Of a stretch of 64,000 bases of DNA, positions 8,165-15,878 are shown one piece after another. The stretch is taken from assembly GCF_041060425.1 (NCBI RefSeq), contig NZ_JAULBC010000004.1, positions 62,001 through 126,000 of the forward strand, in the 5' to 3' direction. The position numbers were made by a program, and so were the translations under genes. This DNA is from Danxiaibacter flavus. GTDB taxonomy: Bacteria; Bacteroidota; Bacteroidia; Chitinophagales; Chitinophagaceae. Numbering within the stretch: position 1 is the stretch's first letter; each line of letters starts with the position of its first letter. The notes below the pieces were generated by a model, which saw only the letters and a list, made by a program, of their open reading frames with translations, was not told the origin of the DNA and did not search any database.

Positions 8165-9481
8165 TCATAGCTTTTCCAGCATATTTACAACGCCTTCACG
8201 CTTTAAGATCAGGTAACCAAGCCGGTCGTTACTAATACCTTCTTTCAGATGATAACTAAATACGAGCTGATCATCATTGACCTCCGTTTCAAAATAGCGA
8301 AATATAATATTTGGGTATTGCTTCAATGAATCGCCGATTTCATAAAGATGTGTTGAAAGAATAAACTGCGCATTTTTCATTTTTCGCAGTCCTTCTATTA
8401 CTGTAGTGCTGCACTTCATCGCATCCTGAACGTTTGTTCCTTTAAATAATTCATCAATCAGGATGAGCCATTTTTTGCCATCGCTTATTTTGTCGATTGT
8501 TTTTCTGATTCGCTGCACTTCGTTAAAGAAAAAGCTTTCCCCTTTTATAATATTGTCCTCCACCTGTATATTGCTCAGCAAGCCATCAAAAAGTGACAGC
8601 TTCATATAATTTGCGGGAACGCCCATGCCCAGATGCGCCAGAAAAACACTTACCCCTACGGCTTTAATGAAAGTACTTTTCCCTGCCATGTTTGCCCCTG
8701 TTAAAAACAGGAAATTCTGTTCCGGGGATAATGCGATATCATACGCAACCGGCGTTGAAAGTAACGGATGATACAATTCTTTCACCTCAAAAGCGGGTTG
8801 AGCACTTTCTATAAATTCAGGAAATGCTAATTGGTACTGCATATGTGCCGTCGCCATACTGTAATAGGCATCCAATTGAGAATACAGGTCCACAAGATCC
8901 AGCATTTCATGCCGGAAATGTCTTTTAACAAACTGGCCGAAATGAAGCACGTCTGCAATGCTCAGCTTTTTATCCGCCGGCCATTCAGCCATTTTTACTG
9001 CAACAGGCTTACCAAGGAGAAGCTCTATCTTCTGTAACATAGTTACCAACGGTTTTGGATTGTCGTTGGCCTTTAACAATGTTACAAGCTGATGCATCGT
9101 TCTTACAAAGTCAAGGAAGTGTTTTACTGAATAGCGGATCAGCGAATAGTCAGGACCGTTAGATAACTTATATAACGCAGCTGTAACAGCATTTGCATTA
9201 ACGGGAATATCGGCAACCTGGTTTTCAAAGAATTTCTCAACGACCATTATAGTGCCGTTAGTGATTCCTTCGGGCCATTGTTTATGGCAGGCAATGATGC
9301 GCTTTATTATGCGTTGTGTGTCATTGATGTCTGTAAGTGTATCCAGCGGAGTGCTGAATAAAGACCTCAGCCAATCCTTCCCTCCTATTGTTCGCGCAAA
9401 ATTAAAATGATGAAAAACAGAAAGTTCTTCATCACGCTGAAAAATGGAAAGGTCGTTGATGGTTGTTTTATCTGCCTGCAT
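8165..9481 (-). CDS. MutS-like ATPase lacking the mismatch-binding domain
   Basis: 438 residues, about half of a true MutS. Residues 1-245 resemble the helical core/lever, and the C-terminal half is the MutS ABC-type ATPase: Walker A GANMAGKST (262-270), a signature segment near 310-322 (EDNIIKGESFFFNEVQ), Walker B LILIDELFKGTN (339-350) and the switch His in LSTHLYE. There is no N-terminal mismatch-recognition domain (no Phe-x-Glu) and no Smr/endonuclease domain. Such short MutS relatives are common in Bacteroidota and their role is unknown. A mismatch-repair role should not be assumed. Confidence 0.85.
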   Translation of the reverse strand: MQADKTTINDLSIFQRDEELSVFHHFNFARTIGGKDWLRSLFSTPLDTLTDINDTQRIIKRIIACHKQWPEGITNGTIMVVEKFFENQVADIPVNANAVTAALYKLSNGPDYSLIRYSVKHFLDFVRTMHQLVTLLKANDNPKPLVTMLQKIELLLGKPVAVKMAEWPADKKLSIADVLHFGQFVKRHFRHEMLDLVDLYSQLDAYYSMATAHMQYQLAFPEFIESAQPAFEVKELYHPLLSTPVAYDIALSPEQNFLFLTGANMAGKSTFIKAVGVSVFLAHLGMGVPANYMKLSLFDGLLSNIQVEDNIIKGESFFFNEVQRIRKTIDKISDGKKWLILIDELFKGTNVQDAMKCSTTVIEGLRKMKNAQFILSTHLYEIGDSLKQYPNIIFRYFETEVNDDQLVFSYHLKEGISNDRLGYLILKREGVVNMLEKL

Positions 9482-9618
9482 ATATGGCCCGTTTGATTAA
9501 TGTAATGTCCGCTCTCCCGCTCCACACAAAATTCAACGCTTAAAACAGCACGAGGAAATACGGTCAAAACAAAACTGAATTTACTGTATTTCCTCTCAAT
9601 GATCCGGGTCCACCCCGT

Positions 9619-10956
9619 CTATCTGTCAAATTTTAATCGTTGTCCTTTCTTAGATTCATCAAACACGCCATTTCCATAAACCAAATGGCCATTTACAAAA
9701 GTATTTGTTACAGATGCCGGAAATGTAAAGCCCTCGAGTGGGCTCCATCCGCATTTGTAAAGTAAATTTTCTTTAGAAACGGTGAAAGGCTTGTTCATAT
9801 CTACCATAACCAAATCTGCAAAATAACCTTCACGTATAAAGCCCCTGTTTTTAATTTGGAAACATCTTGCCACTGCGTGACTCATTTTTTCGGCTACCTT
9901 CTCAATAGAGATCTTACCCTCCTTCACATAATGCAGCATCAGTAACAGCGAATGCTGAACCAATGGAAGGCCAGCATGCGCTTTCTCATACGGCTCGTCT
10001 TTTTCTGCCCAGGTGTGAGGCGCGTGATCTGTAGCAATAACATCCAGCCTGTCATCCAACAATGCATTCCATAATGCAGGCTTATGATGTGCATCTTTTA
10101 TCGCAGGATTGCATTTAATCTGGTTGCCAAGTCTCGCGTAATCATCTGCTGTAAAGTGTAAGTGGTGCACACATACCTCAGCCGTAATCCTTTTATCCTC
10201 CAATGGAATCATGTTAGTGAATAGCTGAAGTTCTTTTTCTGTGGATATATGCAAAATGTGCAGGCGTGTGCCGTATTTTTTTGCGAATTGAATCGCTTTA
10301 AGAGAAGATTCAAAACAGGCTTCTTCATTACGGATGATCGGGTGATCAGCAGGCTCTAAAACAGCTTTCTCACTTTTGAGTTTTGCAAGATTGGCTTTAA
10401 TAATAGGTTCCTCTTCACAATGTGTGGCAATCAGCAATTCAACGCCACCAAACACTTTATCTAACATCAGCGGACTATCCACCAACAAATTGCCAGTTGA
10501 TGAACCCATGAACATTTTTACACCGCACACATCATTTTTCTTGTCATTCGTCCTCAATACTTCATCAATATTATCATTTGACGTTCCCATGTAAAAGGAA
10601 TAGTTGGCCAGGGAAGTTTGTGAAGCTATATTGTATTTTTCTTCGAGTAATTCATGCGTAAAAGTGGGCGGAACAGTGTTAGGCATTTCCATAAAACTGG
10701 TAACACCGCCTGCTACAGCAGCTTTCGCTTCTGTATAAATATTGGCTTTATGAGTTAATCCCGGTTCGCGGAAATGCACCTGGTCATCAATGGCACCAGG
10801 CATCAGGTATTGGCCTTCACCATCTATCTCCCGCAATTTTTCCACATTTTCTATGATTGGCGCGATCTTTTCAATTATTCCATTCTTTATACAAACATCA
10901 CCATGAATAATTTTACCTTCGCCGACAATATTAATGTTCTTAATTATATAACTCAT
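9619..10956 (-). CDS. pyrC: Dihydroorotase
   Basis: 445 residues, an amidohydrolase-fold enzyme of pyrimidine synthesis that cyclises carbamoyl-aspartate to dihydroorotate. Visible are the metal/substrate motif DDQVHFREPG (residues 57-66), FMEMPNT, VKMFMGSSTGN (the position of the bridging Lys), two further metal His in LLIATHCEEEP and LHILHIS, and the catalytic Asp in IATDHAPH. The first His of the usual HxH is Gln59 here, which I recall as normal in Bacteroidota orthologues. Its ATG is only 23 bp from the divergent ATG at 10980. Confidence 0.92.
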   Translation of the reverse strand: MSYIIKNINIVGEGKIIHGDVCIKNGIIEKIAPIIENVEKLREIDGEGQYLMPGAIDDQVHFREPGLTHKANIYTEAKAAVAGGVTSFMEMPNTVPPTFTHELLEEKYNIASQTSLANYSFYMGTSNDNIDEVLRTNDKKNDVCGVKMFMGSSTGNLLVDSPLMLDKVFGGVELLIATHCEEEPIIKANLAKLKSEKAVLEPADHPIIRNEEACFESSLKAIQFAKKYGTRLHILHISTEKELQLFTNMIPLEDKRITAEVCVHHLHFTADDYARLGNQIKCNPAIKDAHHKPALWNALLDDRLDVIATDHAPHTWAEKDEPYEKAHAGLPLVQHSLLLMLHYVKEGKISIEKVAEKMSHAVARCFQIKNRGFIREGYFADLVMVDMNKPFTVSKENLLYKCGWSPLEGFTFPASVTNTFVNGHLVYGNGVFDESKKGQRLKFDR

Positions 10957-10979
10957 ATTAATCCTTATTATAGTAATTT

Positions 10980-12668
10980 ATGCAAGTTAGGAAATCATGG
11001 ACGATTCTTTCTTTAATCATCATTAGCAGTGTGAAGATTTTTGCACAATCGGATTATATAGATCTTAATAACAAGCAATATCAATTGCTGGACAGACTGG
11101 ACATTAAGCTTAGAAATGATTCTGTTCTCGGTTTCACCACTTTTAAACCTTACAATAGAAAAAGTGTAACCAAGCGCGTATTAGAGCTGGATTCTCTTGA
11201 CAAAGCGGGTGCACTTGCTGTTCCATTATCCGAAATAGACAGATACAACATGCAGCGGTTGTTAATGAATAATGCTGAATGGGCAGAGAATTACTACGAT
11301 TCTTTCAAATTGAAAAAACCTGTTCTCAAGACTTTCTATAAAACACCCGCAGCGCTTTTTGCGGTAAATACGAAAGATTTCAAGCTAATGGTGAATCCAC
11401 TGCTTAACCTGCAATATGGCAATGCAAATGATGGAACCGGCAGCATTTTTACCAATACACGCGGGCTTGTAATAAGAGGTAATATTGATGATAGAATTGG
11501 CTTCTGGACCACCATTGCAGATAACCAGGAGCGGGACCCTGCTTACGTTAGAGACTTTGAAAAGAAATTTTCAGCGTTACCCGGCGTTGGTTACTACAAA
11601 TACTACAACACGAACGGTTATGATTACCTGAATGCAACCGGCGGCATTACTTTCAATGCAGGTAAGTATTTTGATTTTGTTTTTGGGTATGATAAGCCTT
11701 TTATTGGTGATGGCTACCGTAGTTTGTTCTTAAGTGATTTCAGCAGCAATTATCTTTTCCTGCGCATTAAAACCCGGGTTTGGAAACTGGAATACGAAAA
11801 CCTCTTCACCCAATTGATATCTGCTTACCCACGCGGAACCGACCAGGTTTTACCAGTTAAATACATGACATTACATCATCTGAGCTTTCAGGCCTTTAAA
11901 TGGTTGAATTTCGGCTTGTATGAAAATATCATGTTTGGAAGATCTAACGGATATGAATTAAGCTATCTGAACCCCGTAATATTCCTGCGATCTGCTGAAC
12001 AACAGGCAGGTAGCCCGGACAAAGCTTCCATTGGTTTTAACTTTAAAGTGAACGCACCAAGAAATGTTCAGTTCTACGGGCAATTATTGATCAATGAGTT
12101 TGTTGCCAAAGAGGTTGTTAATTATAAAGATGGTGATTGGCGCAACAAACAGGCCTTACAGCTGGGTGCTAAATACATTGATGCATTGGGCGTGAAGAAC
12201 CTGGATTTACAGGGAGAAGTTAATTTTATACGTCCATATGTTTATACGCATTATGACAGTGTTGGAAGCTTTTCTAACTACAATCAGCCATTGGCGCATC
12301 CATTAGGCGCAAACGCAAGAGAACTTGTATTTCTTGCGAAATATCAGCCAATACCGAAATTGTATTTACAGGGAAAACTGATCACTTACTTACAGGGCCT
12401 TGATTCAGCGGGCTTAAACTTTGGAAGCAACATCTTCCTTGATTACAACACACGTCCGCGCGACAAAGGCTTTTTCATCGGAACAGGCACACCTGTTTAC
12501 AGCACAACAGCTACGCTGAATGCGTCGTACGAAATATTTGAAAACATGTTCATCGATTTTAACGGAACATATAGGACATATAATGTAAAGGATATGCCGA
12601 AGTCTAACGTATTCTTCTACTCATTTGGTTTCAGGGTAAATATGGCGCGACGGGAATTTAATTTTTAG
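10980..12668 (+). CDS. Wzi/RemB-like outer-membrane beta-barrel protein
   Basis: 562 residues with a signal peptide (MQVRKSWTILSLIIISSVKIFAQ). An N-terminal 100 residues of helical character precede a barrel with landmarks GYDKPFIGDGYRSLFLSDFS, KLEYENLFTQLISAYP, MTLHHLSFQAFKWLNFGLYE, SYLNPVIFLRSAEQQAGSPD and NYNQPLAHPLGANAREL. These match what I remember of the Bacteroidota Wzi-type capsule-assembly / RemB gliding-associated family. The precise role is uncertain. The stop codon TAG is the first word of an AGCTGTGAGCTAT repeat. Confidence 0.7.
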   Translation: MQVRKSWTILSLIIISSVKIFAQSDYIDLNNKQYQLLDRLDIKLRNDSVLGFTTFKPYNRKSVTKRVLELDSLDKAGALAVPLSEIDRYNMQRLLMNNAEWAENYYDSFKLKKPVLKTFYKTPAALFAVNTKDFKLMVNPLLNLQYGNANDGTGSIFTNTRGLVIRGNIDDRIGFWTTIADNQERDPAYVRDFEKKFSALPGVGYYKYYNTNGYDYLNATGGITFNAGKYFDFVFGYDKPFIGDGYRSLFLSDFSSNYLFLRIKTRVWKLEYENLFTQLISAYPRGTDQVLPVKYMTLHHLSFQAFKWLNFGLYENIMFGRSNGYELSYLNPVIFLRSAEQQAGSPDKASIGFNFKVNAPRNVQFYGQLLINEFVAKEVVNYKDGDWRNKQALQLGAKYIDALGVKNLDLQGEVNFIRPYVYTHYDSVGSFSNYNQPLAHPLGANARELVFLAKYQPIPKLYLQGKLITYLQGLDSAGLNFGSNIFLDYNTRPRDKGFFIGTGTPVYSTTATLNASYEIFENMFIDFNGTYRTYNVKDMPKSNVFFYSFGFRVNMARREFNF

Positions 12669-12701
12669 CTGTGAGCTATTAGCTATCAGCTTTGAGCCCG
12701 G
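12666..12701. repeat. AGCT-family repeat anchored at a stop codon
   Basis: The sequence from the stop reads TAGCTGTGAGCTATTAGCT followed by ATCAGCTTTGAGCC. The same words in the same gene-relative orientation follow five other genes in the window. Confidence 0.85.
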
Positions 12702-12746
12702 CACTTCAAATTCATAAATTGGTTATTAAAATCAATTCTCGTAAAT

Positions 12747-12778
12747 AAAAAACCTACAACAAAAATTGTAGGTTTTTT
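12747..12778. terminator. Bidirectional terminator, copy A
   Basis: AAAAAACCTACAA pairs perfectly with TTGTAGGTTTTTT around loop CAAAAA. It terminates the Wzi/RemB-like gene on the plus strand and porT on the minus strand. Confidence 0.85.
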
Positions 12779-12956
12779 ATTTATAACGCGGATCGAATGA
12801 TTATTCATTTGCCTGATTTCAGATGCTTCGACTAACTGCTGACAGCTGAAAGCGGATAGCTCACAGCTTCCTACTCTTCCAGGTTAATCGTAAATATCAG
12901 CTTTGAACCTGGCATTTCGAATTCATAAATTGGCTATTAAAACCAATTCTGTTATA

Positions 12957-12990
12957 AAAAAAACCTACAATTTTTGTTGTAGGTTTTTTA
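12957..12990. terminator. Bidirectional terminator, copy B (loop inverted)
   Basis: The stem is identical to copy A, but the loop reads TTTTTG, the reverse complement of copy A's CAAAAA. It is the nearer terminator for porT. Confidence 0.85.
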
Positions 12991-13087
12991 TTTATAAAGC
13001 GATCGGATTATTATCCTTATTCATTTGCCAGATCTCACGAAGCTTCGATTAACTGCTGATAGCTGATAGCTGATAGCTCACAGCTTC

Positions 13088-13807
13088 TTAATCCTCCAGG
13101 TTAATCGTAAACACTATCATCCTCGATTGAAGCTTATCCAAAACATTTGAATACTTCAGCGATGGATCCCGGCTGTGAATATTTGATAAACCGTTGCTGA
13201 ACTTAATTTCAGGAGACAGTGTAACAAAGCGTAGAAAGAAATTAAATCCTATACCCGCCTCAATACCGAAATCTGATTTCTTTAGTTTAACCAGGTCTTC
13301 TGCATTACGCGCGGCGGAATTACTCGCCAGGTCAATATCATATTTAACACCAGCCATCACATATACACGAAAGTTTTGAATACGATCGCTGTTAAACTTG
13401 AATTGCAGCGGCATGCTTACGATAGTGGATGGTAGTATTTTAGTTGTAACGGAGTCTTCGCCCGGCAGTCGGTTCTTTAACCAGTAAGTAAAATATTTGG
13501 AGCCTCCGATGATCAATTGAGGATTGGCGCGCATTTCAAATCGCTTATTAAGCTTTAAAGTAGCCAGCAGACCAAGCCCAATGCCGCCGCTTGCTCCGGG
13601 CTCAACACGCATTATACTATCGTTTTGAAGAAAGGTAGTAGACTTTGAAGTATGCAGAGATGACCTGTTATAGGCAATACTCATCCCAAAATAATACCTG
13701 GCATAGTCGTGATTGGGTCTGTTCAATTCGGGTTGCGCAAACGCAGAAAGCACAATAGTGCACCCTAACAACATCAAAACTATTTGCTTCCGCAATAAAT
13801 ACAACAT
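13088..13807 (-). CDS. porT: Type IX secretion system outer-membrane protein PorT
   Basis: 239 residues; signal peptide MLYLLRKQIVLMLLGCTIVLSAFAQ. The barrel pattern includes YFGMSIAYNRSS, GLLATLKLNKRFEMRANPQL, SMPLQFKFNSDRI, RVYVMAGVKYDID and a closing FTINLED. It overlaps the end of ubiE by 28 bp; the ubiE-porT pairing is a recurrent arrangement in Bacteroidota and is the main reason to call PorT itself rather than a generic PorT-family barrel. PorT supports type IX secretion and gliding. A second copy of its last eight codons lies 210 bp downstream. Confidence 0.82.
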   Translation of the reverse strand: MLYLLRKQIVLMLLGCTIVLSAFAQPELNRPNHDYARYYFGMSIAYNRSSLHTSKSTTFLQNDSIMRVEPGASGGIGLGLLATLKLNKRFEMRANPQLIIGGSKYFTYWLKNRLPGEDSVTTKILPSTIVSMPLQFKFNSDRIQNFRVYVMAGVKYDIDLASNSAARNAEDLVKLKKSDFGIEAGIGFNFFLRFVTLSPEIKFSNGLSNIHSRDPSLKYSNVLDKLQSRMIVFTINLED

Positions 13808-14523
13808 ATTCCTAAACTAAGCGGCTTGAAGTATGTGTCGGTATAGCCCAGGCTGCTCATGATGCGAATAAAATCTTCTCTTTCAGGAAAAGCCTGAACA
13901 GAATCATTCAGGTATTGGTAGGCGTCCTTGTTTTTAGAAAAGAACTTACCAACACCCGGAGCAACAATATTCATGTATAGCTTGTAAATACTTTTAAACC
14001 CGGTTTGTTTAGGTCTAGAAAATTCCAGTACAACCAACTTTCCACCCGGCTTTAACACCCTTAACATTTCCTTCAAACCTTTTTCAAGATTTTCAAAATT
14101 TCGAACGCCAAACGCAACGGTTATGGCATCAAACGAATTATCAGGATAGTTTATTGTTTCGCTGTCACCGTTGTGGAGTGTTATAAACTTCGAAAGTCCC
14201 AGTTTCTCAACCTTTTGTCTCCCAACTTCCAGCATTCCGTCGGAAATATCTATCCCTGTTATTTTTTCCGGATGAAGACGTTTATACGTCATAATAGCCA
14301 CATCCCCGGTCCCTGTTGCCACATCAAGCACTCTTTTGGGTTGAAGACTTTTTAGCTGGTCGATGGCATTTTTGCGCCACGAAACGTCAATTCCAACACT
14401 CAGAAAGCGGTTGAGGAAATCATATTTGAAGGCTATGCTGTCAAACATTTTGGCAACCTGCTGCTTTTTATCCAGTCCACTGTCACGGTTGGGAACTATC
14501 TCGTCATGTGCATATTTAACCAT
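13780..14523 (-). CDS. ubiE: Demethylmenaquinone methyltransferase UbiE/MenG
   Basis: 247 residues from the ATG at 14523 (MVKYAHDEIVPNRDSG); an in-frame start 28 codons upstream runs through repeat DNA and a promoter motif and is rejected. Class I SAM-dependent methyltransferase fold: motif I VLDVATGTGDVA, GIDISDGMLEVG, post-motif NGDSETINYPDNSFDAITVAFGVRN and VLKPGGKLVVLEFS, all typical of UbiE. It catalyses the last C-methylation in menaquinone synthesis. TATCTTTG ends 7 nt before the ATG, implying a near-leaderless transcript. It overlaps porT downstream. Confidence 0.95.
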   Translation of the reverse strand: MVKYAHDEIVPNRDSGLDKKQQVAKMFDSIAFKYDFLNRFLSVGIDVSWRKNAIDQLKSLQPKRVLDVATGTGDVAIMTYKRLHPEKITGIDISDGMLEVGRQKVEKLGLSKFITLHNGDSETINYPDNSFDAITVAFGVRNFENLEKGLKEMLRVLKPGGKLVVLEFSRPKQTGFKSIYKLYMNIVAPGVGKFFSKNKDAYQYLNDSVQAFPEREDFIRIMSSLGYTDTYFKPLSLGICCIYCGSK

Positions 14524-14530
14524 AGGGTGG

Positions 14531-14538
14531 CAAAGATA
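14531..14538 (-). promoter_or_regulatory. TAnnTTTG -7 element of ubiE-porT
   Basis: The minus strand reads TATCTTTG, then 7 nt, then ATG. It is an exact match to the Bacteroidota -7 consensus. Transcription would begin about at the start codon. Confidence 0.65.
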
Positions 14539-14584
14539 GTGAAGGGCGGGCAAAGCTTGAAGCGAAAACCCTGGAGTGAGGTGT

Positions 14585-14972
14585 AAGAAAACAAGCCTAA
14601 AGCCCAAAGCTTAAAGCCTACGTAGGGAGTGAGGTGTAAGGCGTGAGGAGTAAGGCATAAAGGGATGTGAGCTTAAAGCCTAAAGCTCAAAGCTTAAAAC
14701 TATTACTGGCTAACCCGAAAAGCTGTCACCAATATTTTGACTAAAAATTAAATCCATCAATCCCCTAATCCCAAAAATCCCGGTCCAGACAAAAAATCCC
14801 AATTCCAATAATCCTAAGGGTGCCGCATAAGACATGTCAGCTTAAAGCCCAAAGCCTAAAGCGTAAAACTATTACTGGCTAACCTAAAAGAGCCGTCGCA
14901 AATTTTTTGTACTAAAATTAAAATCCATCAATCCCCTAATCCCAAAAATCGCGGTCCAGACAAAAATCCCGG
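14585..14972. repeat. AAGCCTAAAGC / GGTGTAAGGCGTGAGG / AATCCC repeat block with a tandem duplication
   Basis: The 486-bp divergent gap between ubiE and the ABC ATPase is filled by repeats. Units at about 14667-14805 and 14836-14972 (period about 168 bp) share AGCTTAAAGCCYAAAGC, AAAACTATTACTGGCTAACC, ATCCATCAATCCCCTAATCC and CGGTCCAGACAAAAA. Upstream of them lie GGTGTAAGGCGTGAGGAG words. No gene is visible. Confidence 0.8.
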
Positions 14973-14995
14973 TCCGAAATCCCTCGATTCCTAGT

Positions 14996-15003
14996 TACCT
15001 TTG
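14996..15003 (+). promoter_or_regulatory. TAnnTTTG -7 element of the ABC ATPase gene
   Basis: TACCTTTG followed by CCCCGC and the ATG at 15010. The 6-nt spacing and flanking sequence are almost identical to those in front of recQ at 20901. Confidence 0.65.
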
Positions 15004-15009
15004 CCCCGC

Positions 15010-15621
15010 ATGGAAATAATCTTAGACAACGCGGGCAAACGATTTAACCGGGACTGGATCTTCCGCAACCTAACCATCACATTCAAAGAAGGACAACGAT
15101 ATGCGATAACCGGACCGAATGGCAGCGGAAAAAGTACATTATTACAGGTGCTTTCGGGCAGTATGTCCCCCAGCAGCGGTAAGATAAACTGGCAGCAGCA
15201 TGCTGCGTTACCTCATGAGGAAGTTCACAAATATGTTTCCATTGCTGCACCGTATCTTGAGATAATAGAAGAAATGACTGCGTCTGAATTTCTTCATTTC
15301 CATCAGACATTCAAGCCACTAAATGGTACAAGCATAAAAGACATTCTTGAAATTATTGGCCTGTCGCATGCAGCAGACAAACAGATCCGCTTCTATAGCA
15401 GCGGTATGAAACAACGCGTGAAACTGGCCCAGGCCATTTTTGCAAGCGCGCCTATATTACTTCTGGATGAACCCTGCACCAACCTGGATACGATGGGTTA
15501 CGAGCTGTATCACAACCTTATTAAAGAATATTGTCAAAATAAGCTCGTGGTAGTTAGTAGTAATGATATCAACGAATATAATTTCTGCGAAAAAGTGATT
15601 TCAATAATGGAGCATAAATAG
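15010..15621 (+). CDS. ABC transporter ATP-binding protein (orphan, CcmA-like size)
   Basis: 203 residues from the ATG at 15010; the in-frame TTG at 15001 lies inside the -7 promoter element. A complete nucleotide-binding domain: Walker A GPNGSGKST, Q-loop region near SIAAPYLE, signature YSSGMKQRVKLAQA, Walker B ILLLDEPCTNLD and a switch region VVVSSND where the usual His is Asn/Asp. No permease gene is adjacent, so the partner is encoded elsewhere; the short length recalls CcmA-type exporters. The stop codon TAG opens an AGCTGTGAGC repeat. Confidence 0.88.
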   Translation: MEIILDNAGKRFNRDWIFRNLTITFKEGQRYAITGPNGSGKSTLLQVLSGSMSPSSGKINWQQHAALPHEEVHKYVSIAAPYLEIIEEMTASEFLHFHQTFKPLNGTSIKDILEIIGLSHAADKQIRFYSSGMKQRVKLAQAIFASAPILLLDEPCTNLDTMGYELYHNLIKEYCQNKLVVVSSNDINEYNFCEKVISIMEHK

Positions 15622-15876
15622 CTGTGAGCTATCAGCTTTCAGCTATCAGCTCGGCTCAATTTTGAAACTGTTGACAAATGATTAGCAGGTTTTTCAGCAA
15701 TTTCTTTTAATGATATTTTTCAAGCGGGCTAGTGCAATGACTGCCATGACTTTCAATCGTCTTCAATTTTAGAACAATTGACAAATTAACGACGGTGTTA
15801 TCACAGATTAGCGAACAAAATATCGAGGCAGAATATTCTTCACTAGCCGAAAGCTGATAGCTAACAGCTGACAGCT
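15619..15876. repeat. Inverted AGCT-family arrays at two convergent stop codons
   Basis: The left arm starts at the ABC gene stop (TAGCTGTGAGCTATCAGC), and the right arm on the minus strand starts 2 nt after the ald stop (GAGCTGTCAGCTGTTAGC). Between them two direct repeats share TCAATTTTRRAA and TTGACAAAT (15656 and 15763). No terminator hairpin with a T-run is evident, so the arms themselves may mark transcript ends. Confidence 0.75.
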
Positions 15877-15878
15877 CC

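Larger units (their letters stand above)
12685..13112. repeat. Tandem duplication (about 211-bp period) including a terminator and the porT 3' end
   Basis: Unit A (about 12685-12895) and unit B (12896-13112) align throughout: TTTGARCCYGGCAYTTC, ATTCATAAATTGG, a hairpin, TTATTCATTTGCC, an AGCT-word array, then CTCCAGGTTAATCGTAAA-like sequence. The last segment of unit B is the C-terminus of porT (TINLED), and unit A carries a stop-containing copy encoding IFTINLEE. The 419-bp gap holds nothing else. Confidence 0.85.

Noticed and set aside
12685..13112. Insertion sequence or miniature transposable element
   Set aside because: No terminal inverted repeats with target duplications; the unit includes part of porT, which fits local tandem duplication better.
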